This document shows, piece after piece, positions 42,928-52,705 of a stretch of 64,000 bases of DNA. The DNA comes from Siphonodentalium dalli (Eukaryota > Mollusca > Scaphopoda > Gadilida > Siphonodentaliidae), in NCBI GenBank assembly GCA_032622095.1, contig CP136066.1, positions 156,695,152 through 156,759,151 on the forward strand, read 5' to 3'. Numbering within the stretch: position 1 is the first letter of the stretch; the number at the start of each line of letters is the position of its first letter. A program made the translations under genes and the position numbers. Under the pieces are notes generated by a model. That model made no database searches. It saw only the letters and a list, made by a program, of their open reading frames with translations, and was not told where the DNA came from.

Positions 42928-43162
42928 TTAACCCTTTGAGTGACAGGGGCCAATCTCATCGGCCCTAAACCTACAAAATAAGTCTGTTAAGAATATAAGA
43001 ATGAATTATTAAAATTGTAAAACATTGTAAAAAAAAAAAAAAAAAAAAATTGTTAGGCCAATGCATTCTCTTATATATGGTCGACTCGCATATATAAGAG
43101 AATGCATTGGCACAGGGTATATGGGTTGATACAAAAATCGGACCTGGCACTCAAAGGGTTAA
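42928..43162. mobile_element. TTAA-flanked MITE (piggyBac-like ends)
   Basis: It is flanked by TTAA on both sides, with ends CCCTTTGAGTGACAGG and CCTGGCACTCAAAGGG. Inside are a 20-base poly-A run and an inner palindrome of GCCAATGCATTCTCTTATAT with its inverse. The TTAA duplication and CCCTTTG-type ends fit non-autonomous piggyBac elements. A close relative is at 55696-55932. Confidence 0.85.
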
Positions 43163-43249
43163 ACACAGAACCACACTTATAGCATGACTTTGTTGTGGCG
43201 TAATGTTACGAGAGCTATATTTATAACTTGCTGCATAACAAACGAGTTA

Positions 43250-43314
43250 AGAAAGCAGTGTCAGAGGCTTGGATGTGTATAGTAATATGCTGCCGGCTCA
43301 CTGCCCATAGTGAG
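43250..43314 (+). pseudogene. Decayed duplicate of ATG2 exon 1
   Basis: AGAGGCTTGGATGTGTATAG and then TAATATGCTGCCGGCTCA align with the exon segment AAGGCTTGGATATGTACAG and AGCATGCTGCCTGCTAAA, and CCCATAGTGAG matches its end. It lacks several bases in the middle, and its donor has become GAG|ATATGT, so it cannot be spliced normally. It extends further upstream into the exon than the satellite unit does, so it comes from a separate, longer duplication. Confidence 0.85.
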
Positions 43315-43587
43315 ATATGTTTATCAGTCATTCGATTTTGAGGCACACAATATCATTTTCACACCTTAGTGCATTGAATTGAAAAGTAGCAGACAAACAA
43401 TGCATGCGCCTCAATATTTTGGTCTAGTTGACCCAAAACTGTACTGAGAAAATGCAGCATATCAATGACTGGGTTAATGACTATCCACAGCATTAATTTT
43501 TTTTTACAACTATGCACTACAAAAGGTATCCTTAGTCCCATCTCTAGTTATTTCTTGTTTTACTTTCGAGATTTTGTTTGCTTTCAG

Positions 43588-43761
43588 ACTGGATCACGGA
43601 CTGGAGACTCGCGATCTACAATCGCTGTTGAACTGGCTCCCATGTGGTGTGAAGTCGACGTGACTATAGTTGACAGAATCAATTCCTTGCTCAATCCAGA
43701 GATCCTGAAGTCCACAAGCACAGGTTACGAATCTCACCTGTATGATGAATTTACAAGTCAG
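43588..43761 (+). CDS. ATG2: ATG2 exon 2 of window (phase 0 to 0, 58 codons)
   Basis: The acceptor is GTTTGCTTTCAG and the donor is CAG|GTAAAC. The translation includes TIAVELAPMWCEVDVTIVDR followed by INSLLNPE. It matches the vertebrate ATG2 segment in which a hydrophobic strand and two cysteines precede DISIVDRLNSLL. It encodes residues 35-92 of the protein visible here, part of the repeating beta-groove body. It is separated from the previous exon by the 40.7 kb satellite-filled intron, and the reading frame is continuous only if that whole intron is removed. Confidence 0.93.
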
Positions 43762-44183
43762 GTAAACAAGTAGCCAGGGTCTGCACTGGCCAAACATTTA
43801 ATTTTGCCAAATGAAAATATTTATTGCCAATTTCTCTTGGGCAGAAGTTTCAAAATTATATTGAATGGAAATTAAGGGGTTTATGGAAACATTACAATTT
43901 TTTTCATTCATTCATTCCAAATTTGGAGGAATGTGGTTTAGTTTCCCATTCAAAAGGTGAAAAACACGATGCCTTTTAACAGTATACTGAGCTTAAATAA
44001 AAATATTGTTCTCAATATATTTAGTTACAACCCTTTTATCTCACCAAATACTATGCACCAGCTCTGTGAAGTACCTTATACTACTCATGTAATACTAGTA
44101 TGTAACATGTATGCACTTGCTAGTGCTTGCATATTCATTAGTCTATATATTATGGATAATAAATATACAGAAGGGAGACCCAC

Positions 44184-44290
44184 CCCTCATAATTGGCTAC
44201 AGCAATCAGCAATGCCAAAACCATTTGCTGAAGCCAACTGGGCCACAGCAAAGGGATGCCATAGCGGATTTCCGAAGCAAACAGTCTGAA
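44184..44290 (+). repeat. Dispersed repeat, inverted relative of 2391-2496
   Basis: CCTCATAATTGGCTACAGC and onward to GGGCCACAGCAAAGGGATG matches the reverse complement of 2391-2496. It is a short interspersed element of unknown class. The two copies lie on either side of the satellite intron but in opposite orientation, so they cannot by themselves have produced the direct-repeat array. Confidence 0.8.
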
Positions 44291-44615
44291 ATGGCTGATG
44301 ATACACATCACAGAATATTGAGACCAAGCAAAAAGTATCTGAATTGGCATTGGAAGATGAAGAGGGTTCACATGAACAAAAAAAATAAATGATATTAAGT
44401 AAATAAAGTTATATATATACATTTTGTATTGTATTGTTTTTTGTATTCATGTTAAAAAATATGTAATACTATGAGTATACTGTAACCAAAAATATGAATA
44501 AATTATAAAAAAAACAGTCTGAAATAAGAGGGTTGGATACCAGTTTCTTATGAAAATCTTTTTCCCATTGCGCTCTGCTAATACCATCCAACCAATTAGA
44601 TCCTTTCCATGAATA

Positions 44616-44846
44616 CTAACCCTTTCATGATGGGAGATGTGCTGGTGCAGCATTAAAGACCCTGTGCCAGTGCATTATCTTATTTAAGCGAGTCTCCCAT
44701 AGGAAGCCTCGCATATATAAGAGAATGCAATGGCTTACAAGGTCAAGGTAAATATAGTTATAGGCCAATGCATTCTCTTATTAAGAGAATGCATTGGCAC
44801 AGGGTTTTCGCAAAATTTCAGGAAGTTCCATTCATGAAAAGGTTAA
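44616..44846. mobile_element. TTAA-type MITE, CATGATGGGAG family
   Basis: The ends are (C)TAACCCTTTCATGATGG and TTCATGAAAAGGTTAA. It contains several palindromic copies of GCATTCTCTTAT with their inverse and the GGTCAAGGTAAATA linker shared with copies at 49139, 51329, 60453 and 61195. It ends 33 bases before the exon 3 acceptor. Confidence 0.8.
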
Positions 44847-44879
44847 CATATGTATTCTCTAGTTCTGCTCTATATCCAG

Positions 44880-44980
44880 GTGGGGCAGCATATATTTGAC
44901 CAGACAATCGGTGAGAATAACGGCAGCTCATCATCAACGAGGCTCAACATCAAAGGTCCATCTGTCACATTGCTAGTCAG
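44880..44980 (+). CDS. ATG2: ATG2 exon 3 of window (phase 0 to 2)
   Basis: The acceptor is CTATATCCAG and the donor CAG|GTATTT. The translation begins VGQHIFDQTIGENNGSSSTR and ends PSVTLLVR, with the last Arg codon split AG|G. This corresponds to the ATG2 stretch just before the RFPIPDLR motif; the Asn/Ser-rich part is a variable loop. A TTAA-flanked inverted-repeat element ends at 44846, only 33 bases before the acceptor, so the branch point probably lies in or beside transposon-derived sequence. Confidence 0.92.
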
Positions 44981-44995
44981 GTATTTCTTAAGTAA

Positions 44996-45250
44996 TTAAC
45001 CCTTTCTATACTAAATGGATTTTCCCACCCAGTTATAAAGTATATCATTGGACTGGTCTATTATTCATTTGGAGGGGTTTGCAAGAAAAATAAGCAGATT
45101 ACAGATGACGCAGAATGATTCCTATTTATTGCAGTGAAATGTTCAGATAATAAATTTCACCAAACGACCATTTGCATGTAAATACATTCTTATTGGTCTG
45201 AGTGACCAATATTTGACCCACAAAATTGGCACCAAATATAGTATCCCCTT
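44996..45250. mobile_element. TTAA-type MITE, TATACTAAATGG family (partial)
   Basis: It starts TTAACCCTTTCTATACTAA and continues with CAGTTATAAAGTATATCATTG and GTCTATTATTCAT, internal landmarks shared with 48562-48772 and 56500-56751. The right end is not clearly present. The rest of this intron, to 45611, shows only AT-rich sequence with nothing recognised. Confidence 0.7.
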
Positions 45251-45611
45251 TTTCGTCATTTAATTTGAATTACAGACTATTCTCACATTTCTTGAAGAAA
45301 TAAACAACTGACTTGTATTGTCTCGACCATATGTTGAGGGTTGTCATGTAATTGTCACATTTGATCACAGTGAAACATAACCTAGTGATCAGAGAGCTTT
45401 TATTATTAGAGAGTGTTCCGTTTTTAGAGAGCATTTACTTTTCAGAGATTATTTTATCTTTGATGATTCTAGAGCATTTTATGTTTGCATGAGAGTTCAG
45501 CTAATGTTTTGGAGGTGCATCTGCTGGGAGTGAAATTTCAAGGATTAATGGCATACTAATACATGTGCGTTGTTCACATGGTGAAACTATTCAGCTCTTA
45601 ATTATCTGCAG

Positions 45612-45787
45612 GTTCCCAATTCCCGATCTGCGGCCACAGTCTCAGCCTGATCGAATGCCTTGGTGGAAACGTATTCTACATAAAGAGACACTCATCATAG
45701 AAATGCAAGAAACCACGGCAACTATGATGGTCGGGGATGACAGCTCAAGTGGAAAGAAATATGAAGTAATGTGCCAATCTATGAAAG
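45612..45787 (+). CDS. ATG2: ATG2 exon 4 of window, RFPIPDLR block (phase 2 to 1)
   Basis: The acceptor is TTATCTGCAG and the donor AAAG|GTATGC. The split Arg is completed by G, giving R-FPIPDLRPQSQPDRMPWW, then KRILHKETLIIEMQE. FPIPDLR followed by a tryptophan and a basic LxKE segment is one of the most recognisable stretches of animal ATG2. The exon ends on one base that completes Gly with the next exon (KG-YFQPD). The family match is strong. Confidence 0.96.
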
Positions 45788-45837
45788 GTATGCATATTTT
45801 AATCCTTGGGACTTGAAATTTAATAAACTTGTGTATT

Positions 45838-47230
45838 TTAGCCTTTTCTATACCAAATGGATTCTCCTATCAGTTATTAAAGTGCACCTTGCAATGGTCT
45901 ATTATTCATGTGGATGGGTGCAGGCCTCAGCCTAGGGGTCCAGAACAGGGAGACTTGAAGTCTCCCTCCAGGAAATTTAGGGAGACTTCAGGAAATTTAG
46001 GGAGACTTCAGGGTGGGGATCCGGCAGAGACTACCAAAAATTGACAATTTTCAAATATCGCTTTATTTTATAACATCTGACAATAAAAAATTTAAAAAGA
46101 TAAAATAACAAATAAAACTAAAAAAATTTGACTTTATCTGAAATTAGTTTAATTAATTGTTATTATACATTTAAAAAATTTGGAAAGGTTTTGTGCAGCT
46201 ATCATTTAAGCAAGACAATTATCAAGTTACAGTAACAGTTACTTTTTTAACTAAATGAAAGTAGTATTATTTCCTAGACTGCAGCTTGGAAGATACGTTT
46301 GTACAGTCTGACTCTGAATCATGATGCATGTAACTTTTTAAGTTTAATTTGGTCACGGCTGTAATGTGGGTGTCCGCTAAAATAAACAATAAGGACTAAC
46401 TAACAAAGGAGTTGCAAAAGCTTTTATTAATTAATGGCCTCCCTTAATTAATGCCAACATCACTGGTATAATCCGATTAAAGCAATAAACTTGACATTAT
46501 TTTATTTACGGAAGTCGGTCTCTTCAAAAAGTCCGACGCGGTCTCTTCAAAAAGTCGGACGCGTTACCGAAACGAACTTCCGAAGCGCCTGGTACATACT
46601 CTGATAATGTCGTAATTGTTTTATATCTGAAAAGCGGGACGGCGGTCTTTTAAGTTAATTAAAACATTTATTTGTGACACTCACGATGGTCAGTAACAAC
46701 ACAGATGGGAACATCTCATCGTGTTTTCAGCGTGTCAAAACATTCGTGATTAACATTCATTACCGCAAAGGGAACAAAGGCGACGGAATAACAACACAAA
46801 ACAATAGGTCATATTTTATTTTTTTATTTTAAACACTTGGGTCTTTGGCTCTGCATCGTCTGTTTCTTTTTGGAATGGCCGCCACAATTCATCTATATAC
46901 GGACATGTCCAAACATGTCCGGAAAAAAAATTAAGAAAAAAAAAAAAAAACCCTAAAATTGAAGGCGACTTCGATTTCGCCTTAGAGCGACGATAGGGCG
47001 AAGTCAGCGACAGTAAGGCGACAATCTCGCCCGAGTCGCCTTGTGAGCTGAGGCCTGGATGGGTGTGTTCACGAAATATAAGTCGATAATAGATAATACT
47101 AGTGCAGAATGAGTCCTATTTATTGGCGGAAAATGTTCAGATTATAAGTTCAACAAATGACCTAACTTATTATCTGAACATTTACTAAGGGAACTGCTCT
47201 TTAATGAGTAGGTAGTATAACATGGGTTAA
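45838..47230. mobile_element. TTAA-type MITE split by a hAT-like insertion
   Basis: The left half (45838-45920) has CTTTTCTATACCAAATGG and GTCTATTATTCATGTGGATG. The right half (47066-47230) has GAGTCCTATTTATTG, TTATCTGAACATTTAC and ends ATGGGTTAA. Removing 45921-47057 and one 8-bp duplicate joins the halves into the same family as 48562-48772. Confidence 0.8.
45921..47057. mobile_element. Non-autonomous hAT-like element, 1137 bp
   Basis: The ends CAGGCCTCAGC and GCTGAGGCCTG are perfect inverted repeats, flanked by the direct 8-bp duplication GATGGGTG (45913-45920 and 47058-47065). CAGG-type ends with an 8-bp duplication are the mark of hAT transposons. The interior has GGGAGACTTCA tandem copies, a 25-bp duplication GGTCTCTTCAAAAAGTC (about 46516-46564) and repeated GGCGAC/GTCGCC motifs near the right end. 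No transposase ORF is present. Confidence 0.92.
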
Positions 47231-47819
47231 GTTATATTGTAGTGTTCCAGGCCAATTTGTACGAACTTATGTTGAATGTTTGTTTTGATCTTGTTTTTTT
47301 TTCAAGATTTGAATATACAGTAAAACCTCTTCAAATGTATAACCTTCAGACCAACCCCCCCATTCGGGTTTAGAGAAATGTTCCGTTTATTGAAAACCAT
47401 GTAACCATTGGAATATATTGCCGCCGTTTAGTACCAAGAGTGACCAAGATTCGAACACTGCATTATTGATTAGTGTGACTTTATTGAACAGTTACAAAAA
47501 TCAACTACAAATATAAATAACAGGTATACTTTAACCCCCATTGGGAATTGACGTGCTTGTTTTGTGTTTGTTCCATTTCCAAACATACTCCGCAATTTGA
47601 AATAACTCTGGAATGTTAACCAGCCGTTACGTTTTGCATCTAATTTTCATTAAAATGTTTATCAATTCCTGATGCTGTTAGGAGATGATCAACTGTATGC
47701 TATCTCCCAAGCCTTCTGTGTTAGAAATATGTGAAAAACTTTAGTTATACGGAGATCGATGCGATTCTATGTGGTCAGATTTCCTGTTTTCTTGATATGT
47801 TTAGCGTTCGGTCATGTCA

Positions 47820-47845
47820 CCCCCCCCCCCCCCCCCCCCCCCCCC
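47820..47845 (+). repeat. 26-base poly-C tract
   Basis: An uninterrupted run of C lies about 180 bases upstream of the exon 5 acceptor. On the opposite strand it is a G run able to form G-quadruplexes. Such runs are length-unstable and prone to sequencing error. The surrounding stretch 47231-48022 holds no other feature that I recognise. Confidence 0.95.
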
Positions 47846-48022
47846 AATAGATTTAACGAATGTCGCACAATGTACTGGTGTCTGAGACTCAAATAATATT
47901 TATAAATATCTGCTTCCACCATTACAAAGTATTTTGTTTATCAACCATAAGTTATACTACCTCACAATTTCATTTCAGGTTCATTTCCAGGTCGATATTC
48001 AAGTGTTGGTTTTTATTTCCAG

Positions 48023-48125
48023 GTTACTTTCAGCCAGACACTGAAAAGCCTCCTATTCATTTTATTGATGTTAATTCGAGTGAAGAGACTCAGCTGACAC
48101 ATGAACAGTCATTTGACTGTCCCAG
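48023..48125 (+). CDS. ATG2: ATG2 exon 5 of window (phase 1 to 2)
   Basis: The acceptor is TTTTATTTCCAG and the donor CCCAG|GTAAAA. The translation is G-YFQPDTEKPPIHFIDVNSSE and onward to HEQSFDCPR. It parallels the vertebrate GSFQEEKGDPSIKFFHV...FDWPR segment, which marks a surface loop followed by a beta strand. The intron upstream is about 2.2 kb and holds the nested hAT-like and TTAA elements and a 26-base poly-C run. Confidence 0.93.
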
Positions 48126-48561
48126 GTAAAAAAAACATGCACAATGCAAATACATATTGACTTGTAGATGAAAGTATTGTCCGATGTTAGAGTTTAATGA
48201 TATCAAAATCTAACAGTCACTATTTCTCATAAAGTAAGGACTTAAAATTTGTGTTTAAGCTATAAGCTATAGGGCAGATAAACAAAATTGTTCATATCTC
48301 AGGGAATTTCTTCTTCAACGTGATGAGGGAGGCCGATATTTGTATTATTATTTATGTCAAATTATGTTTGTAAGGAAGTAGGTATTTACATATAAGAATT
48401 TTTTGTAGTCAATTATTCAGCAGGCACTAAATATGGGCAATATACTGAATCATGACTTGTCATTCACATATTTATAATAAAGGAATTGAAAAGAAACATG
48501 AAGACATGGAAACTTCATCTGTAATATTTTATCCAAAATGAGCACTAGCCTTCAAGCTTTA

Positions 48562-48772
48562 TTAACCATTTCTATACTAAATGGATTCTCCCAGTCAGTT
48601 AAAAAGTGTACATCGGAATGGACTATTATTGATTTGGAGTGATGTTAAGGTGATAAAAGCAGACGACAGATAAATAAAAGTGCAGAAGGAGCCCTATTTA
48701 TTGAGGGAAATGTTTAGATAATAAGTAGGAGATAACTACTCATCAGTGATGCTTTAGTATAGATAGGGTTAA
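48562..48772. mobile_element. TTAA-type MITE, complete copy of TATACTAAATGG family
   Basis: TTAACCATTTCTATACTAAA at the left and TTTAGTATAGATAGGGTTAA at the right form terminal inverted repeats with TTAA at both flanks. The interior carries GGACTATTATTGATTTGGAG and GCCCTATTTATTGAGGG. At 211 bp this is the cleanest copy of the family. Flanking intron 48126-48561 and 48773-49138 shows nothing recognisable. Confidence 0.85.
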
Positions 48773-49138
48773 ACAGGGTAGTGTTGGGACAGGGAGATAT
48801 TTATATATTTATTTATGGCAGGTTATAAATAAATGACATTGTTTTTGGGGGACAATGCATTCCCTGAGAAACAAATTATTCTGTTTATCTTGCCACATCT
48901 TCATAAAATACAGATCTTTTCAACCAATATTCATATTGGGCACTAAGAAATTCTGGGACCAGTTTGTCTGATCTGTATTAGATGTTCAGGAGATTTTATA
49001 ATAACATTTGTACAGAATTGTCATCTAATATTTCCACTGTGGTAATTTGCTACAAAATGGAGGATTGTCCATACTTGTCTGATAGGTTTAGGAATTTTAG
49101 TCCATTAGTAAGGCCAAATAAAAAATATTTGAGTCTCA

Positions 49139-49399
49139 GTAACCCTTTCATGGTCGGAGCTGAGCTTATAGAGCATTAAATATCCTGTGCCAGTGCATTC
49201 TCTTACATATACAAGTCTCCCATATGGAGCCTATCATATATAAGAGAATGCACTTACTTACATTGTCAATGTAAATATTGTTCAGCCAATGTATTCTCTT
49301 ATATATGTGAGGCTCCCTATAGCAGACTTGCATATATAAGAGTGCATTGGCACAGGGATGTCGCAAAATGTCAGGAAGCTCCAGTCATGGAAGGGTTAA
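49139..49399. mobile_element. TTAA-type MITE, CATGATGGGAG family
   Basis: The ends are GTAACCCTTTCATGGTCG and CCAGTCATGGAAGGGTTAA. The interior has four inverted copies of GCATTCTCTTAYATAT separated by GTCAATGTAAATATTG. The TTAA is intact on the right and mutated to GTAA on the left. The right end is about 60 bases from the exon 6 acceptor. Confidence 0.8.
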
Positions 49400-49460
49400 T
49401 ATGAAATTTGTTCAGACAGTTTCTACATTATGAGTTACCTTTCTGGTTACTTTACTGCAG

Positions 49461-49662
49461 GTTTGTGATTAGCACGTACAACAAAGTCTCGTGCCTATTA
49501 GAGGATGAAAACAGTGATTCAGATGAAACCATGCCAGCTGACTCGCTTAACGGTGCCTGTCAATTTGTGAAACCAGACCCGTCTCCATTCTCTGCCAAGA
49601 AATCTCTGTACGATAAGGAGGAAGTCTCAGATCAGAGTGAAGTACATCACATCAGTGAAGAG
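49461..49662 (+). CDS. ATG2: ATG2 exon 6 of window (phase 2 to 0)
   Basis: The acceptor is TTTACTGCAG and the donor GAG|GTTAGT. The translation runs R-FVISTYNKVSCLLEDENSDSD, then an acidic and serine-rich stretch with KPDPSPFSAKKSLYDKEE. The vertebrate counterpart also has an acidic run followed by PSPFSSRRVMFE. It is likely a disordered acidic loop leading into exon 7. A TTAA element ends at 49399, about 60 bases before the acceptor. Confidence 0.92.
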
Positions 49663-49717
49663 GTTAGTTCATCAAAATGTGTCGCATTCAAGATGCATTA
49701 TCCAAATTAACGTTCCT

Positions 49718-50129
49718 AAATTACTATTTCTTTGGCTTCGGGGGTAAAAAATAATTGAATCGAGTCGAGGAACCTACCCATCAAAACTCAGAGTGATCAG
49801 ATATCGATTTTTGAGGTTTGTTATTTTTCGAGATGTACAATTTTTTGTGGCCCAGAAAAACGTTGTCAAATGGTCTCAGATAAAATTGCGGATGAAGATG
49901 GATAACTCTAAAATCAAGTGGTAATACGGCCAAATTTTGTGATACTCAAGTGATAATACTGCCATATTTCGTTGAACAACGAAATATTGATAAATTTTAC
50001 CATAGTTGAAAGTGGTTAGCATTATTTTGTTGCAATTAATCGATTCTGATAACTAAAGGGTATTTTGAAGAAATGTTGTTGTATTACGATGATATGGAGA
50101 CTGTCTGATCGGATTGAGTACCTTTAAGC
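49718..50129 (+). repeat. Dispersed repeat, copy 2 (partner at 588-1013)
   Basis: This is the second copy of the 588-1013 repeat, in the same orientation, diverged by substitutions and small gaps. Shared landmarks include TCGAGTCGAGGAA, GATGGATAACTCTAAAATCA and GATCGGATTGAGTACC. The remaining intron up to 50495 is AT-rich with nothing recognised. Confidence 0.8.
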
Positions 50130-50495
50130 GACATGTGTCTGTTGAGTTATACGCTGTTCAAATCTCATGACAAGTTGTGACACTTGAGCATGGTTACTCG
50201 TACTGTTATGGATATACACCATTTACTCGTTACACAAATGTAAGAGTTATTCCCCCTCCATTGAAAATAATACACTTTTCACAACAAAACCAGATGAAAC
50301 TTAAGCACAAAACACGTTGGTAACTACAACAAAATCAACATGTTCACAGTATATTACACCCGATAAGTTGATAAATACAATGTTTGGAGTTTTCTCTTTC
50401 AAATGGTATATAATATGGCATATATTTTATATATGTGATCTGGGTCTTCGAAAATTAAGTGGACCTTTAATGTTGAGTCTTCTGTTGCATTTCAG

Positions 50496-50638
50496 ATGGT
50501 GATACCCGGTGATAAAGCAGAACTGAGGGAGTTCCAAGAGAAGTCCATGGCTAACACAGAGCTATCTGTAGAGATATATCTACCAGTCATTAAAGCCTGC
50601 ATACCAGATAATCAATTCTATGAGTTGCTCTACAACAG
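50496..50638 (+). CDS. ATG2: ATG2 exon 7 of window, MVIPGDKAE to LYNR (phase 0 to 2)
   Basis: The acceptor is GTTGCATTTCAG and the donor AACAG|GTTTGT. The translation starts MVIPGDKAELREFQEKSMA and ends in FYELLYNR, with the final Arg split AG|A. It matches the vertebrate MVMPGDPVEMTEFQDKAIS...FYEKLYNR segment closely in length and key residues, and is diagnostic for ATG2. The first ATG is an internal Met, not a start codon. Confidence 0.97.
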
Positions 50639-51187
50639 GTTTGTAAATACACACAACACATAGCCTAAGAGTGTAAACAGTGTGCAAGTGAATATTAAGT
50701 GAAAAGAACTGCTTTATCTTTTCAATCAACAAGGTTCATAGGGCCAAATGAAAAGTTCATATTTTTTACCCACTCCTTTAATAGTACTTAAATGGATGCC
50801 TGTTCTTGAAGAGTACTTAAAAATCAACCTTTGCTCATAAAATGGATATATTTAGCAACATTTTGAAGATTCAACTTCATTCCATCAATATAATTACTGC
50901 TGATATTCATTACCTTAAATAACAATCAGAGTTTTCTCTATAAAACATGATCATACTAGTGTTCATTTGCAGACATACACTGTCTCAGTCACTAAATTCA
51001 CCCTCTGGGGACCTCATTCTGCAAATGACAGGCACACTAAACTCAGACTTGCTTGTGAATACATAATTTGTATCTATTTGACCTTACAAGCATCATCTAA
51101 TGTTTACTAAATTTTGTTTTGTAGCTTCTATTTGGGCAAACTTTTCCTTATACCACTACAACTCGACCACATTATCACTAATGCATA

Positions 51188-51319
51188 TAGTAATGCCCTA
51201 AATAATCGACTCCTGAGAGCTTTCCGATGAATAGCAACAAGCCATATTTCCGACTAAATCCTGAAAAATTACCCATAATTCTGCTGTGGTTAAGGAGTCG
51301 ATTATTTAGGGCATTACTG
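51188..51319. mobile_element. Mariner/Tc1-like MITE, 132 bp
   Basis: TAGTAATGCCCTAAATAATC and GACTCCT are matched inverted by AGGAGTC and GATTATTTAGGGCATTACTG, with TA at each flank (51186-51187 and 51320-51321). TA flanks with CAGTA-type ends fit a Tc1/mariner non-autonomous element. A partial copy lies at 55397-55470. Confidence 0.8.
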
Positions 51320-51328
51320 TACTTCTTG

Positions 51329-51528
51329 TTTAACCCTTCCATGACTGGAGCTTCCTGAAATTTTGCGAAAAACCCTGTGTCAATGCATTCTCTTATATAT
51401 GCGAGTCTCCCATAGGGAGCCTCACATCTATCAGAGAATACATTGGCCTAACAATATTTACCTTATATGCATTTTCTTATATATGTGAGGCTCCTTACAG
51501 GATCTTTAATGCTGCATGAAAGGGTTGA
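51329..51528. mobile_element. TTAA-type MITE, CATGACTGGAG family
   Basis: It begins TTAACCCTTCCATGACTGG and ends GCTGCATGAAAGGGTTGA. It has inverted inner copies of GCATTCTCTTATATATGCG. The right TTAA has become TTGA, and the right arm is shortened. It abuts the mariner-like MITE. Confidence 0.78.
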
Positions 51529-51604
51529 AGTGAATTTTATTGAATCATATTTTTAAGAAATATAGAACATCTAATATTTAGGTAATTTCGCTTTACTTTT
51601 CCAG

Positions 51605-51759
51605 ATTAAACAATGATTTGCTGCTTTGGGAACCATCTGCTCCCACCCCAGTGACTGCTAACGACTCCTATATGCACCCGCTATCACTGAACTATAAGAT
51701 GCATCCATATCAGCCATCTGTCGATAAGTTTGAGATAGCAAAATCTGGCTTACAATATG
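51605..51759 (+). CDS. ATG2: ATG2 exon 8 of window, LNNDLLLWEP block (phase 2 to 1)
   Basis: The acceptor is ACTTTTCCAG and the donor TATG|GTATGT. The translation is R-LNNDLLLWEPSAPTPVTAND, followed by MHPLSLNYKMHPYQPSVDKF and KSGLQY. The NDLLLWEPxAP motif is nearly identical to animal ATG2 proteins, the strongest single marker of identity here. The intron upstream contains a mariner-like MITE and a TTAA element. Confidence 0.97.
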
Positions 51760-51821
51760 GTATGTATGTCGAATGATTTATGCTATCAATTCTGTGTACT
51801 CCTATATCAAGGTTCATACTA

Positions 51822-52490
51822 GGGACCAGTAGAGGGGGCGAATTGGGAGACATCTTCTCTCTAAAATGTGCCACTTCTCTATTTTGCCCCAGGGAGATGT
51901 GACTTCTCTCTCATATATCAGTATGCATATTTAAAGGGGTACTGTACACTAAATCCGTCCATTTATGGGATCATCTCCTTTCATACTCAACAGAATATAT
52001 GCAACAAATGAATGAATTTGAGTCATGCATTAGTGAAAAATACACTCATGTTCTCAATAAATGATGCAAACAACATGGTAATTATAATGAAAATGAATTT
52101 ATGACTCCAGCCATTTATTCATTATAATTACTATATTGTTTGCATCGTTCATAGAGCACATGAGTGTATTTTGCACTAATCCAAGGCTCAAATTCATTCA
52201 TTTGTTGCATATATTCTGTTGAGTTTTAAAGGAGATGGTCCCATAAATGGCCGGATTAGTGTACAGTCCACCTTTAAAGTATATTTACTGATTATAATGT
52301 TGTCGTTATACACTATAATGGTTTTATAAATGGGTTCTTTTGTTGCATGATACTTATTGGATAATTGAAGGGTGATGTTGGTGTGTAAATTGAACTTCAA
52401 CCATTTTTACTTCTCCCTGATTACAGTCCACTTCTCCCTAATAACCAAAGAGAGAGAAGTGACTTCTCCCAATTTGAAACATCTTTGCTT
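51822..52490 (+). repeat. GGGACCAG-family element carrying a nested insertion
   Basis: Outer parts (51822-51930 and 52278-52490) match copies at 2008 and 56024: GGGACCAGTAGAGGGGGCGA, GTATATTTACTGATTATAAT, GTGACTTCTCCCAATTTGAA. The middle is a TTAA foldback insertion absent from the other two copies. Confidence 0.8.
51935..52273. mobile_element. 339-bp TTAA foldback insertion with visible empty site
   Basis: The ends AGGGGTACTGTACACTAA and TTAGTGTACAGTCCACCT are inverted repeats, with inner arms CAACAGAATATATGCAACAA and its inverse. TTAA is present at 51931-51934 and 52274-52277. The related copy at about 56150 reads GCATATTTAAAGTGTATTTA with a single TTAA, the empty site, which confirms a TTAA target duplication. 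Confidence 0.9.
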
Positions 52491-52547
52491 ACCACATAAT
52501 TCTTATTTGAGGGGAAATATGATCATATCTTGCCCATTTTTATTCAG

Positions 52548-52705
52548 ATTCTGATTCCGGCAGTGATGACAGTTTTCATCCGTATTACTCAATCCACGAA
52601 AGTCGAACAAGGAAACAGAAAACAAAAGGGAGACCACTGCAGAGTCGTATCTGTCTACATCTTAACATCGGATCTGGATCTTTGTCAGCATTCCTCCTGC
52701 TCAAG
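52548..52705 (+). CDS. ATG2: ATG2 exon 9 of window (phase 1 to 0)
   Basis: The acceptor is TTTTATTCAG and the donor CAAG|GTATAA. The translation is D-SDSGSDDSFHPYYSIHESR, then RKQKTKGRPLQSRICLHLNI and GSGSLSAFLLLK. The acidic cluster, YxS, a basic RTRKQK run and a final hydrophobic strand reproduce the order EESGSEEE...YFS...RSRRKKK...SVLLNINHG in vertebrates. The basic patch is a conserved feature. Confidence 0.95.

Larger units (their letters stand above)
2873..43587 (+). other. Giant ATG2 intron (40,715 bp), mostly 59-bp satellite
   Basis: This intron lies between window exons 1 and 2. It opens with GTACGT in the first satellite unit and closes with TTTGCTTTCAG. About 95 percent of it is tandem repeat. 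The unique part (42771-43587) contains a TTAA element, a decayed exon copy and short sequence with nothing else recognised. Removing it in one piece, or in zero-length steps, is required to keep the frame. Confidence 0.9.

Noticed and set aside
2391-44290. Flanking inverted repeats as the cause of the array expansion
   Set aside because: The copies at 2391-2496 and 44184-44290 are inverted, which would not produce direct tandem amplification, and the family is dispersed.
43957-44422. ORFs of 90-110 codons on both strands
   Set aside because: They overlap a dispersed repeat also found at 2391-2496 and show no recognisable protein.
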